Source of the DNA: Alienimonas californiensis
Lineage (GTDB): Bacteria > Planctomycetota > Planctomycetia > Planctomycetales > Planctomycetaceae
Length of the DNA: 64,000 nucleotides
Assembly: GCF_007743815.1 (NCBI RefSeq)
Contig: NZ_CP036265.1
Location: 4,905,823 to 4,969,822 of the forward strand
Direction of reading: 5' to 3'
How positions within the stretch are numbered: the first letter of the stretch is position 1; every line of letters begins with the position of its first letter. Shown piece after piece: positions 36,938-45,546 of this stretch. The position numbers were made by a program, and so were the translations under genes. The notes beneath the pieces are model-generated. The model searched no databases. It was not told the origin of the DNA and was given only the letters and a program-made list of their open reading frames with translations.

Positions 36938-37068
36938 CGGGAGGCCGGGGAGGGGGGAACAAGCGACAGACTGGGCGGCGGCACCCTAATCGGATCGACC
37001 GTCACAAGCGGAAATCTTGAGCAGCCCTCGCCGGGAGGCCGCGTCCGCGGCGCCGGGGAGGCGACGCG

Positions 37069-38064
37069 TCAGCTGCCGGCGGGTCCGGCGCCGACGCTCG
37101 CCACGGGAATCCGCGGCGCCGGCGTCGACTGCAGTTCGTCGCGACGGAGCCGATCGATCTCCTCGGCGGGACGGCCGGGATCCGGGATGACGCCCAGCGA
37201 GACCGCGGCGGCCAGTTGCGGCACGCCCATCTCCGCGACGGCGTCCCGCACCGCCGCGAGGCGGGCGGCGCCGACCTCCGGCGTCGAGCCGGAGGCGACG
37301 ACGATCGGCGGCACGGCCCCCGCCGACGCCGCGGCCACCGCCGCGGTCCGCAGATGATCGCGGCCGGCGCCCGTCAGCAGGTGGGTCTCCGGATCGAAGT
37401 GAAACCCGTAGAGCGCAGCGTGCTCGGCCCGTCCGGCGGCGACCTGGGCGCCGCTGAGTGCCCGCACGTAGGCGCGATCCTGACAGCTATACGGCAGCGG
37501 CCAGTAGTGGGCGTGGTGGAACTGCGTCTTGATCGACGCCTTCGGCGCCGTCGACCGCGGATACGGTGGCCACTGCAGACCGCCCGATTCCTTCTGCCGC
37601 GTTCCCGGCGGATAGATGGGTTTCGCGGCGGGCGTCGGCGGGCAACAGCCGTCCGGCACCAGCCCGTGCAACGGGGCCCGCCGCGGGGCGGATTCGCAGG
37701 CCGCCTCGCCAGTGCAGGGGACCTCGTACCCAACGGTCGTCGCCGCGCCCGCCTCGGGGCCGGGCAAATAACCCGCAGGGGCGACGCCGTATTTGGGAGC
37801 CCCGGCGACCGGGGCCCCGGCGACGGGGATCTCCGAGACGGGCGTCTCCGACGCCGAAGCGGCCGGGCGAGCCGTCAGCCAGTCCACGAACGACGACGAC
37901 TTCGCCGGGGCCGTCGCGGGGACGCCCGTGCCGTCGGCGTACAGGCCGAGGGTCTGGGCGCCCGCGGCGGGGGCGGTCGCACAGATCGCGGCGGCAGCGA
38001 GCAACGAGCCCCGCCGGCGACGCAGGGAAGCGGCAATGAGCGACGGACGGCGGACCGGGCGCAT
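37069..38064 (-). CDS. Secreted planctomycete-type hypothetical protein
   Basis: A 331-residue protein from the ATG at 38064. It has a twin-Arg-like signal (RRPSLIAASLRRRRG, then LLAAAAICATAPAAGAQT). A low-complexity stretch, a Cys-containing middle (VPCTGEAACESAP, GLVPDGCCPP) and a conserved block (HHAHYWPLPYSCQDRAYVRAL) follow, with a helical C-terminus. The HAHYWP-x-PY block is the kind found in planctomycete secreted proteins of unknown role. No enzyme motif was recognised. A longer frame up to 38223 is unlikely. Confidence 0.72.
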   Translation of the reverse strand: MRPVRRPSLIAASLRRRRGSLLAAAAICATAPAAGAQTLGLYADGTGVPATAPAKSSSFVDWLTARPAASASETPVSEIPVAGAPVAGAPKYGVAPAGYLPGPEAGAATTVGYEVPCTGEAACESAPRRAPLHGLVPDGCCPPTPAAKPIYPPGTRQKESGGLQWPPYPRSTAPKASIKTQFHHAHYWPLPYSCQDRAYVRALSGAQVAAGRAEHAALYGFHFDPETHLLTGAGRDHLRTAAVAAASAGAVPPIVVASGSTPEVGAARLAAVRDAVAEMGVPQLAAAVSLGVIPDPGRPAEEIDRLRRDELQSTPAPRIPVASVGAGPAGS

Positions 38065-38226
38065 GGGGTCTCTCCGGGAGGGGAGGGCGAGCGGGAACGG
38101 CCGGCGCGTCTCCGAACAATGCGGCCGGGACTTCGTATCGACCGCTCCGCCCGGCATGTCCGGCTCCACCGAACCCGCCGGCAAACTCCCCCAAACCGGA
38201 CAGGATGCGAACCGCGCGGGCACCCG

Positions 38227-38556
38227 TCAGTCGGGATCGGGGAGGTCCGCCCAGACGTCGCCCTCCTCGACCCAGACCGAAAACGACTGGTGCCGAATCT
38301 GCGGCGTCAGGGTGTGCGTGCCGTCCGTCACGTCGAACTGCCACCCGTGCCACGGACAGGTGACGACGCACCCCGTCAGCGCCCCCGCCCCCAGCGGCCC
38401 CCCGGCGTGGGGGCAGAGCCCGTCGAGCGCGAACCACTCGCGCCCCTCCCACGGCTCGGCCAGCCGGAACAGCGCCACGAGGCGATCGCCGACGGGAAAC
38501 TCCCCCGCGGTTCCGGGGCGAACGTCGTCAACGGCACAGAGGCGGGCGCGGGGCAT
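38227..38556 (-). CDS. Rieske [2Fe-2S] ferredoxin-type protein
   Basis: A 109-residue soluble Rieske protein. The two cluster-binding boxes are CPHAGGPLG and CPWHGW, 16 residues apart, each with one Cys and one His ligand. The length and lack of a membrane anchor match the NirD-like or biphenyl-dioxygenase ferredoxin group, so it probably carries electrons to a partner oxygenase or reductase that is not in the window. The upstream neighbour on the same strand is the acyltransferase gene. Confidence 0.92.
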   Translation of the reverse strand: MPRARLCAVDDVRPGTAGEFPVGDRLVALFRLAEPWEGREWFALDGLCPHAGGPLGAGALTGCVVTCPWHGWQFDVTDGTHTLTPQIRHQSFSVWVEEGDVWADLPDPD

Positions 38557-38604
38557 CGTTCCATCCTAAAGCCGCTGAAGAACGCGATCGACGCCGCGGC
38601 CGGC

Positions 38605-39627
38605 TCAGGCCGCGACTGCCCGGCGGGCGGAGGCGCCGTCCGCCCCGTCCCCCGCCTGGCGTTCCCGCTCCAGCGCCGCGGCCCGCTCGCGCGCCTTGCG
38701 ACCGCGGGGTCTGGGCTTGCTCTTCCAGCGACGATGCACCCAGAAATACTGCTCCGGGCTGCGCCGCACGAGGCGTTCGATCCCGGCGGTGTAGGCGGCG
38801 GTCAGATCCTTCACCGCCGACCCTTCGGTGAAGTCGCGAGGATCGAAGACGGCTTCGGTGCCGATCTCGAACCGGACCCAGCGATTGCGACGAAAGTCGT
38901 CCGGCAGGCGCCGGGCGAACCCGATCAGCACGAGGGCGTCGTACTCAATGGCCAGCAGGGCGATCGATTTGAACGTGCTGGCGTCCTTGCCGAAGAACGG
39001 CACGAACAGGCCGCGGGAGCCGGCGTCCTGATCGCCCAGGAGCCCGACGATGCCGCGGGCGGCGAGCACCTCCGTCACCTCGCCGCCGCCGCCCTTCTTC
39101 GAGATCAGCCGTCCGCCGCCGGCTCGCCGGCGTTCGGCGAACCAGCCGTGAATCAAGGGATTGTCCAGGTCCCGGGCGACCACGGACAGCGGAATGCCGA
39201 AGGCCTCGAACGCCTGTGCGGAGGCCTCCCAGTTGCCGAAGTGCCCGCTGAGCATGATGACCGGGCGACCGCTGTTGAGGGCGCGCGTCGTCTCGTCCCG
39301 ATTTCGGAACGCCAGCACGTCAGGCATGTTGCTGCGCCGGAACTTGCGCGAGAACGTCGCCATCTCCGTCACCAGACGGAACAGGTGCGTCCACATCGCC
39401 CGCACCCGGTCGTCGATCTCCGCCGGGCTGAGGTCCGGAAAGGCGATCGTCAGATTCTTCCGGGCGACGTCGCGACGGGTCCATTTCGGGGGCAACGCGC
39501 ATACCGCCGCCGCCAATCCGCGGCACAGAGCCGCGGCGGTGGGGGCGGGCAGGGCGGAGAGCGCCGCCGCGACGCATCGAAAGGCGAAAAATTCCGCCTT
39601 CTGCCGAAGAGTCGCGGGGGGCGTCAT
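38605..39627 (-). CDS. LpxL/HtrB-like lysophospholipid acyltransferase
   Basis: An inner-membrane acyltransferase of 340 residues that would add a secondary acyl chain to a lipid A precursor or a related glycolipid. The catalytic H-x4-E is seen in LSGHFGNWEA (about residue 126), preceded by ARKNLTIAFPDLSPAEID, and followed by DNPLIHGWFAERR, LLGDQDAG and FVPFFGKDAST. The C-terminus is a basic low-complexity tail. Lipid A genes occur in planctomycetes, which fits. It is one gene upstream of the Rieske gene. Confidence 0.9.
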   Translation of the reverse strand: MTPPATLRQKAEFFAFRCVAAALSALPAPTAAALCRGLAAAVCALPPKWTRRDVARKNLTIAFPDLSPAEIDDRVRAMWTHLFRLVTEMATFSRKFRRSNMPDVLAFRNRDETTRALNSGRPVIMLSGHFGNWEASAQAFEAFGIPLSVVARDLDNPLIHGWFAERRRAGGGRLISKKGGGGEVTEVLAARGIVGLLGDQDAGSRGLFVPFFGKDASTFKSIALLAIEYDALVLIGFARRLPDDFRRNRWVRFEIGTEAVFDPRDFTEGSAVKDLTAAYTAGIERLVRRSPEQYFWVHRRWKSKPRPRGRKARERAAALERERQAGDGADGASARRAVAA

Positions 39628-39702
39628 CGGGGGAAAATCCGCAGGGACGAAGACCGGGTCGGCGGGACGGGCGAGGGACCGGCGGGCGATCCCCGGCCGC
39701 CG

Positions 39703-40425
39703 CTAGTTCCGGCTCACGCCGCCGTAGTTCGGATCGTTCGCGGAGATCCGCGTGGCCGGCGGCGCGGTCGGGGCGGCGGCGCTGGTCGCGGGCGGGACCT
39801 TCTCAATCCAGCCCTCGGTGCTCCACACACCGTACTCGGACCGCACGCTGCGGCCCAGATCGATCAGTAGACCGCGGACCTTCGCGTTGGACATCTCCTC
39901 GTTCGCCACGACCCGCTGCAGCACGAACCGCCGGTTCGCCGGGATGTAGGCGAAGAACTTGCCGTTCCCCATCCGGTCGTTCGCGGCGAGCATCTTCAGC
40001 AGGGCGCTCCGCGGAACCGCGGCGGCGGTCTTGGGCAGTTCGTCCAGCCAGGCCATCACCCACAGGCTCTGCAGATTGCGCGAGAGCACCGCGGACATGG
40101 TGAAGTCCCACTGCTCTTCTTCGAGCGTGGTCTTGAACTGAAAGTCGTACCGGCTCTTCTCCTTAGACGGCTTCAGGCCGATCGCGGCGAGCAGGGCGCC
40201 GAGGGATTCCTCGGTCAGACCGCCGACCGGAAGCGGTTCCGCTTCCGATTCCGCGGCGTCGGTCGCCGGGGCTTCCTGTGCCCGCAGCGTGCCGGCAGCG
40301 GCGAAGCTCGCGGCGCCGGCGAGGGCGGCGCCGAACAGGCGGCGGCTCATGCCGACGGAGCCGGGCGTGACCCGCTCGGGGGCGGAGCCGGTCGCAGCGG
40401 TGGGGGTCAGGTCCGGGGCCGGCAT
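39703..40425 (-). CDS. Exported hypothetical protein with twin-arginine-like signal
   Basis: A 240-residue protein from the ATG at 40425. Residues 26-50 form a possible Tat-like signal (SRRLFGAALAGAASFAAAG, cleaved after LRAQ). The mature domain (about 75-205) has an alternating strand-helix pattern (YDFQFKTTLEEEQWDFTMSAVLSRN, LQSLWVMAWLDEL, GNGKFFAYIPANRRFVLQRV) that weakly recalls YbjN or CesT-like chaperone folds. The C-terminus is a Pro/Ala tail. It is not assigned a function. Confidence 0.65.
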   Translation of the reverse strand: MPAPDLTPTAATGSAPERVTPGSVGMSRRLFGAALAGAASFAAAGTLRAQEAPATDAAESEAEPLPVGGLTEESLGALLAAIGLKPSKEKSRYDFQFKTTLEEEQWDFTMSAVLSRNLQSLWVMAWLDELPKTAAAVPRSALLKMLAANDRMGNGKFFAYIPANRRFVLQRVVANEEMSNAKVRGLLIDLGRSVRSEYGVWSTEGWIEKVPPATSAAAPTAPPATRISANDPNYGGVSRN

Positions 40426-40557
40426 CGGGGACGATCCTTCGTCACGGGCAGGGAGAACTCCGGCGTCCAGCCGGCCGGAGCGTTTTAGCAGGAGCCGCGC
40501 ACCGGGAAAACCCCTTGACGAGTTTTCCGCCCCGCCCCGGCCTGCCAACGCTCCCTC

Positions 40558-41244
40558 TCAGGGGCGCTGCGACTTCGGAAACAGTGCTTCCAGAGCGATA
40601 CGCGTCCACGATTCGAGCCCCGCGGGTTCCCCCAGCAAAGCGGCGGGGTCGTGGAACCCCATCTCGTTCATCGACTCCTCCCGAGGCGTCACTTGCGGAA
40701 AACTTTGCCGGTTACGCGGATCGGCCGGGCCTGACTGATGCAGGTCAAGCCGGTGCACCACGCCGAGGTGCACTCGGCCGACCTCGGTGGCGTCGTCGTT
40801 GATCAATCCGACCAGCCGCTCGGAGTACCCGCCGGGGATCGCCACCTCTTCTTCCAGCTCGCGCCGCATACCCTCGCGGTAGTGACCGTCCGCGGAGGCC
40901 GGTCCGCCGGCGACAGCGTCGCGGTCGACGGTGCTGACGTGCCCGCCGACGCCGCAGGAGATCTTCGCCGCCAGCCGCGCCTCCCCGCCGCCGGCGCCGC
41001 GGCGGTAGGCGAACACCCGCTCCGCCGTCGCCCCGTCCGGCTCCGCCACCTGTGCGATCAGCACGCAGTAGGGGATCAACTGCTTGTGGGTCGGGTCCTG
41101 TTCCGCCTCGGGCCGCGGCAGGTACAGGGTGTTCGCCGGGTCGAGCAGCCCGGCGAGGGCGGACGTGTCGGCCTGGAAACCTTGGAAATATCCCAGCTCC
41201 CGAAAACGGGCGGTGGGAACGCAGAGGACGTGTTCGACGGACAT
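40558..41244 (-). CDS. NUDIX-type hydrolase, planctomycete-like
   Basis: A 228-residue protein from the ATG at 41244. The NUDIX box is seen as GGHVSTVD, then after a 17-residue insertion REGMRRELEEEVAI, which keeps the REL/EE metal-binding core. NUDIX enzymes hydrolyse nucleoside diphosphates linked to other groups; the substrate here is unknown. The N-terminal half includes an LCVPTARFRELGYFQGF segment of unknown role. The insertion in the box is unusual. It lies downstream of trpC across an inverted repeat. Confidence 0.8.
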   Translation of the reverse strand: MSVEHVLCVPTARFRELGYFQGFQADTSALAGLLDPANTLYLPRPEAEQDPTHKQLIPYCVLIAQVAEPDGATAERVFAYRRGAGGGEARLAAKISCGVGGHVSTVDRDAVAGGPASADGHYREGMRRELEEEVAIPGGYSERLVGLINDDATEVGRVHLGVVHRLDLHQSGPADPRNRQSFPQVTPREESMNEMGFHDPAALLGEPAGLESWTRIALEALFPKSQRP

Positions 41245-41292
41245 GGGGGCCGGAGCGTCGGGGGCGGAAGGGTCTTCTCCGGCGTGCATCGT

Positions 41293-41346
41293 CGCTTGCG
41301 GTTTCGCGGGGCCTCAAGAATCGGCCGCGCCCCGAAACCGCAAGCG
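41293..41346. repeat. Inverted repeat between trpC and NUDIX genes
   Basis: Arms 41293-41306 and 41333-41346 are perfectly complementary over 14 bases (CGCTTGCGGTTTCG). Further pairing of the CGGGGC and GCCCC words beyond the arms is offset by two bases. The 26-base spacer contains the GGCCGCG word. It lies 44 bases after trpC on the minus strand and 49 bases before the NUDIX start. Confidence 0.75.
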
Positions 41347-41390
41347 AAGGGCGCAACCGCCCGAGCCGTCGCAGCCTGGCTCAGCGCCCC

Positions 41391-42203
41391 TCACCCGCCG
41401 ATCAACTCCCGCACCTTCGCGGCGGGGTCGGGTGCCCGCATCAGCGTTTCGCCGATCAACACGGCGCCGACGCCGGCCGCGGCGAGGCGGTCGATCTCCT
41501 CGCGGGTGCGGATGCCGCTCTCCGAAACGAACGTCACCCCCGCCGGGCAGTCGGCGACGAGGCGGAGCGAGTGCTCCAGATCCACCGTGAACGTCCGCAG
41601 GTCGCGGTTGTTCACGCCGATCACCGTCCGCTCCGGCGCCGCCGCGGCGAGCGCCGCGACGTGGGGCATGTGCTCCGGGTCGTACAGCTCGATCAGCGTG
41701 TGCAGGCCGAACTCGCCCGCGGCGGCGTGCAGGGCGGGCAGTTCCTCGCCCGGCAGGCACTCGGCGATCAGCAGCACGGCGTCCGCCCCGGCGGCCCGGG
41801 CCTCGGCGAGCTGGTAGCGGGAGACGACGAAGTCTTTCCGCAGCACGGGCAGGCCGATCGCCGCCCGCACGGCCTTCAGATCGTCGAGCGAACCGCCAAA
41901 GAACGGGCCGTCCGTCAACACGCTCACGCAGTGCGCCCCCGCCGCTTCGTAGGTTCGGGCTACCCCGACCGGGTCCGCCCCCTCCGCGATCGCCCCGGCG
42001 GAGGGGCTGGCCCGCTTCACCTCGGCGATGAGCCCCAGCGGCGTGCGATCCCCCCTGTTCCCGGGACGCAACGCGTTCGTGAAGTCCCGGGCCGGCGGCA
42101 TGTCCGCCGCGGCAGCTTCGAGGTCGGCCAGCGGGACCGCCGCCTCGCGGGTTTTCAGGTCGGCCCGGGTGCGGGTGAGGATGTCGTCGAGGATCGTCGC
42201 CAT
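41391..42203 (-). CDS. trpC: Indole-3-glycerol phosphate synthase
   Basis: Converts CdRP to indole-3-glycerol phosphate in tryptophan synthesis. The 270 residues from the ATG at 42203 form a TIM barrel. Family segments are ILTRTRADLKTREA, LIAEVKRASPSAG (catalytic Lys), LRKDFVVSRYQ (catalytic Lys), LIAECLP and VSESGIRTREEI. The other trp genes are not in the window, so the pathway is dispersed. The gene is divergent from the CPBP protease with starts only about 20 bases apart. Confidence 0.95.
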   Translation of the reverse strand: MATILDDILTRTRADLKTREAAVPLADLEAAAADMPPARDFTNALRPGNRGDRTPLGLIAEVKRASPSAGAIAEGADPVGVARTYEAAGAHCVSVLTDGPFFGGSLDDLKAVRAAIGLPVLRKDFVVSRYQLAEARAAGADAVLLIAECLPGEELPALHAAAGEFGLHTLIELYDPEHMPHVAALAAAAPERTVIGVNNRDLRTFTVDLEHSLRLVADCPAGVTFVSESGIRTREEIDRLAAAGVGAVLIGETLMRAPDPAAKVRELIGG

Positions 42204-42225
42204 GCCGGGAGGGTACAGTCTGAAC

Positions 42226-42996
42226 GTGAATCTTCCCCCGCCCGGCACGCTGTTGGTTCTGCTCGCGGTGACCTGCGGGCTCGCGGCGTGGGTCTACGCG
42301 GTCTTCCGCGGGCTGCGGCGGGAGCGGGTCCTGGGACCGCCGGCGAGGAAATCGGTCGCCGTATGGGGGGCCGCCGCGGGCGTGGGGGTGTGGGTCGTCG
42401 CCACGCTGGTCGCGGGGCTGCTGCCGGAGGACGGCGTGTCGCCGCTGGTTCGCAGCCTGCTGCGGGCCGGGGCGATCGCCGCCGGCGCGGCCGGCGTCTG
42501 GGCCTTGGCCGCGCCGCGGATCGAGCCGTCCCCGCGGTCGTTCGTCGACGATCTCCGCGACGGGGCGATGACGTTCCTGCTGACCCTGCCGCCGACGGCC
42601 GCGGCGTTTCTGCTCACGCTGCCGGACCGCACGGTCGAGGGGTCGAACCCGCTGCTCCTGCAACTCATCGACGGCTCCGCCGGGACGTGGGCGCTGGTCT
42701 GCCTCAGCGCCGTCGCCTTTGCCCCAGTGGGGGAGGAACTGCTGTTTCGCGGGCTGCTCCTGGGGTCGCTGCGGACCGCGGGCCTGTCGGCGGGGCCGGC
42801 GATCGTGGGCACGGCGGCGCTGTTTGCGTTCCTTCATCAACCGCAGGACTGGGCGGCGCTGTTCGCATTGGCCTGCGTGCTGGGGTGGAGCCGGGAACGC
42901 ACCGGCTCGGTTCGTCCGGCGATCCTCGCCCACGCGGCCTTCAACGCGTTGATGCTCGCCTGGGTGCTGCTGGACGGATCCGCCGGGGCCGCTTGA
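42226..42996 (+). CDS. CPBP family intramembrane metalloprotease
   Basis: A 256-residue membrane protein with about seven hydrophobic helices. It has the CPBP (Abi/CAAX protease) motifs in order: VGEELLFRGLLLG with the catalytic EExxxR, FAFLHQP and HAAFNALM. Members process prenylated or other membrane proteins or act in bacteriocin self-immunity. The start is either GTG at 42226 (used) or ATG at 42202, which would overlap the divergent trpC start by two bases. Its target is unknown. Confidence 0.85.
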   Translation: MNLPPPGTLLVLLAVTCGLAAWVYAVFRGLRRERVLGPPARKSVAVWGAAAGVGVWVVATLVAGLLPEDGVSPLVRSLLRAGAIAAGAAGVWALAAPRIEPSPRSFVDDLRDGAMTFLLTLPPTAAAFLLTLPDRTVEGSNPLLLQLIDGSAGTWALVCLSAVAFAPVGEELLFRGLLLGSLRTAGLSAGPAIVGTAALFAFLHQPQDWAALFALACVLGWSRERTGSVRPAILAHAAFNALMLAWVLLDGSAGAA

Positions 42997-43095
42997 CGCG
43001 GGTCGGGCGAACCGGGGCCGGTCCGCTTGAAACGATTCGCCGCGGCGACGACCCTGCCGGCCCCCGATTCCCGTTCGCTTGGAAAGCCGCCGCCC

Positions 43096-44310
43096 GTGTC
43101 CTTCGCCCCCGTCGACGAGCAGCTCGAACTGCTCACCCGGGGCGTCGAGAAGATCGTCCCGGAGGACGAACTCCGGGCGAAGCTCCAGCAGAGCCGCGAG
43201 ACGAACACCCCGCTGCGGGTGAAGTACGGCATCGACCCGACCGGGATCGACATGCACCTCGGCCACACCGTCCCGCTCCGAAAGCTCCGGCAGTTTCAGG
43301 AGTTGGGGCACACAGCGGTGGTGATCATCGGCGACGCGACCGCCCGCGTCGGCGATCCGTCCGGCCGGGACGAGGCCCGTTCCAAGAAGCTTTCCAAGGA
43401 AGAGGTCGACGCCAACGCCGCGGACTACCTGAACCAGTGCGGCAAGGTGATCGACCTGCCCAAAGCGGAGATCCACCGCAACGGCGACTGGTTCGATCCG
43501 ATGGGCTTCGGCGAACTGCTTGGTCTGTGCGGTCAGGTGACCGTGGCGCAACTCCTGACGCGGGAGGACTTCGCCAAGCGGTACCGGGAGGAGAAGCCGA
43601 TCTTCCTGCACGAGTGCCTGTACCCCGTGATGCAGGCGTGGGACAGCGTGCAGATCCGGGCCGACGTGGAACTCGGCGGGACGGAGCAGCTCTACACCTT
43701 CATGCTGGCCCGCGACTACCAGGCCAACGCCGGCCAGCCGGGGCAGGTGGGCGTGATGAGCCCGATCCTCGTCGGCACCGACGGGGTCAAGCGGATGGGC
43801 AAGTCGCTGGGCAACTACATCGGCATCGCCGAGGACGCCTACGAGCAGATGAAGAAGTTCATGCGGGTCTCCGACGAGAACCTGCGGGACTACCTCACCC
43901 TGCTGACCGATCTCTCGACCGACGAGATCGAAACGCTGCTCGCCGGGCACCCGAAGGAGGCGAAGGTGACGCTCGCCAAGAGCGTAATCGGCGGCTACCA
44001 CAGCGCCGCCGAGGCGGACGAGGCCGCGGACCGCTGGCAGGGGGAGATCGGCGGCGGCGGCCTGCCCGCGGACATCCCGCAGCGCCCGCTGCCGGCCCCC
44101 GCCGACGGTCTGCTGCCGGCCGTCGATCTGCTGACCGCGCTGGAGCTGGTGAACAGCAAGAGCGAGGGCCGCCGGCTGATCCAGCAGGGCGGCATGAAGC
44201 TCGGCGAAGACAAATCGCCCGTGCTCACCCACGACGAACAGGTCGCCGTCAGCGACGGCCTGCTGGTCTGGGCCGGCAAGAAAAAGTTCTGCCGGGTCGC
44301 GCTCACCTAG
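43096..44310 (+). CDS. tyrS: Tyrosine--tRNA ligase
   Basis: Charges tRNA-Tyr with tyrosine. The 404 residues from the GTG at 43096 match family length. A longer start at 43027 would add 23 residues. The class I HIGH motif is HLGH, and the KMSKS motif is VKRMGKS. The region DPTGIDMHLGHTVPL, GDATARVGDPSGR and ELGGTEQLYTFM define the type 2 TyrRS group (TyrZ-like). A C-terminal S4-type RNA-binding domain (LVNSKSEGRRLIQQGGMKLG) is present. The gene is followed directly by an inverted repeat. Confidence 0.94.
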   Translation: MSFAPVDEQLELLTRGVEKIVPEDELRAKLQQSRETNTPLRVKYGIDPTGIDMHLGHTVPLRKLRQFQELGHTAVVIIGDATARVGDPSGRDEARSKKLSKEEVDANAADYLNQCGKVIDLPKAEIHRNGDWFDPMGFGELLGLCGQVTVAQLLTREDFAKRYREEKPIFLHECLYPVMQAWDSVQIRADVELGGTEQLYTFMLARDYQANAGQPGQVGVMSPILVGTDGVKRMGKSLGNYIGIAEDAYEQMKKFMRVSDENLRDYLTLLTDLSTDEIETLLAGHPKEAKVTLAKSVIGGYHSAAEADEAADRWQGEIGGGGLPADIPQRPLPAPADGLLPAVDLLTALELVNSKSEGRRLIQQGGMKLGEDKSPVLTHDEQVAVSDGLLVWAGKKKFCRVALT

Positions 44311-44311
44311 T

Positions 44312-44397
44312 ACCGCGACCGTCAGGGAGCCGGCTCTAGCGGCTCACGATGAACACACAGGCGGCGTCGCTAGAGCCGACTCGCTGACGCTCGCGGT
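44312..44397. repeat. Long imperfect inverted repeat after tyrS
   Basis: Arms of 29 bases (44312-44340 and 44369-44397) pair at 26 positions around a 28-base spacer. The arm contains the words ACCGCGA, CGTCAG and CGGCTCTAGC. The left arm starts two bases after the tyrS stop, and the right arm ends 21 bases before the oxidoreductase ATG. The form matches the dispersed palindromic elements that are common in planctomycete intergenic DNA. Confidence 0.85.
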
Positions 44398-44417
44398 TCC
44401 ACCACGACAGGACAGCT

Positions 44418-45488
44418 ATGCACGGTTTCGGCATCGTCGGCACGGGGATGATCTCCAACTTTCACGCCAACGCGATCGCGGAGATCGACGGCGCGGAGCT
44501 CATCGGCTGCTACAACCGCACGCCGGAGAAGGCGGCGAAGTTCGTCGCGGAGCACGGCGGGGAGGCGTTCGCGTCGCTGGAGGCTCTGCTGGCCGACGAC
44601 CGCATCACCGCCGTCTGCATCAACACCCCCAGCGGCGCCCGCCGGGACATCGCCGTCGCCGCCGCGGAGGCGGGCAAGCACGTCGTCGTCGAGAAACCGC
44701 TGGAGGTCACCCTCGCCCGCTGCGATGCGATCATCGACGCCTGCGACAAAGCCGGCGTGAAGCTCTGCACGATCATGCAGAGCCGGTTCAGCGCCGCGAA
44801 CGTCGCATTGAAGAAGGCGGTGGACGACGGCCGGTTCGGCCGGCTGACCCTCGGCGACACCTATGTGAAGTGGTGGCGCTCGCAGGAGTACTACGACTCC
44901 GGCGGCTGGCGGGGCACCTACGAATTGGACGGCGGCGGCGCCTTCATGAACCAGGCGATCCACAACGTGGATCTGCTGCTGTGGTTTATGGGCGACGTGA
45001 CGGAGGTCTCCGCCGTCACCGGTACGCTGGCTCACGAGCGGATCGAGGTGGAGGACACCGCCGTGGCCGCGGTGCGGTTCGCCAACGGAGCGCTCGGCAC
45101 GCTGGAGGCGTCCACCGCCGCCTGGCCCGGGCTGCTCAAGAAGACCGAACTGCACGGCACGACCGGCTCCGCGATCGTGGAGCAGGACAGCCTGCTGCTG
45201 TGGAAGTTCGCCGAGGAGACCGACGCCGACGCGGCGATCCGCAAGCAATTCGCCGCCCCGGACACGATCGGCGGCGGGGCCGCCGATCCGAAGGCGATCT
45301 CCCACGCCGGCCACCGCGACCAATTGAAGGACTTCCTGCACGCGATCGACACCGGCGGCGAGCCGCTGGTGGACGGCCGGGAGGGCCGCAAAAGCGTCGA
45401 GCTGATCCTCGCGATCTACGAGAGCCAGCGGACCGGCAAGCGCGTCGAACTGCCGTTGCAGCAGGACCCGCCGCGCCCGAACGCTTAA
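44418..45488 (+). CDS. Gfo/Idh/MocA family oxidoreductase
   Basis: A 356-residue NAD(P)-dependent sugar or cyclitol dehydrogenase. The N-terminal Rossmann fold has FGIVGTGMISNFH and the conserved EKPLEVTLARCD, in which the Lys lies near the nicotinamide. The C-terminal half carries the DGGGAFMNQAIHNVDLLLWFMG block with the likely catalytic His/Asp. Planctomycetes hold many such enzymes for polysaccharide and inositol breakdown. The exact substrate is unknown. AGGA lies five bases before the ATG at 44418. Confidence 0.92.
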   Translation: MHGFGIVGTGMISNFHANAIAEIDGAELIGCYNRTPEKAAKFVAEHGGEAFASLEALLADDRITAVCINTPSGARRDIAVAAAEAGKHVVVEKPLEVTLARCDAIIDACDKAGVKLCTIMQSRFSAANVALKKAVDDGRFGRLTLGDTYVKWWRSQEYYDSGGWRGTYELDGGGAFMNQAIHNVDLLLWFMGDVTEVSAVTGTLAHERIEVEDTAVAAVRFANGALGTLEASTAAWPGLLKKTELHGTTGSAIVEQDSLLLWKFAEETDADAAIRKQFAAPDTIGGGAADPKAISHAGHRDQLKDFLHAIDTGGEPLVDGREGRKSVELILAIYESQRTGKRVELPLQQDPPRPNA

Positions 45489-45546
45489 TCGGTTCTTCAT
45501 TCCGGTCGTCGCGGACGCTTCAGTCTGGGATCGGTAGGGTGGGGCG

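Noticed and set aside
37216-39870. An 884-codon open frame on the plus strand
   Set aside because: It is antisense to the secreted protein, Rieske and acyltransferase genes, all of which have clear motifs on the minus strand.
41052-44339. A 1095-codon open frame on the plus strand
   Set aside because: It overlaps NUDIX, trpC, the CPBP gene and tyrS in other frames and has the Arg/Gly/Pro-rich make-up of high-GC shadow frames.
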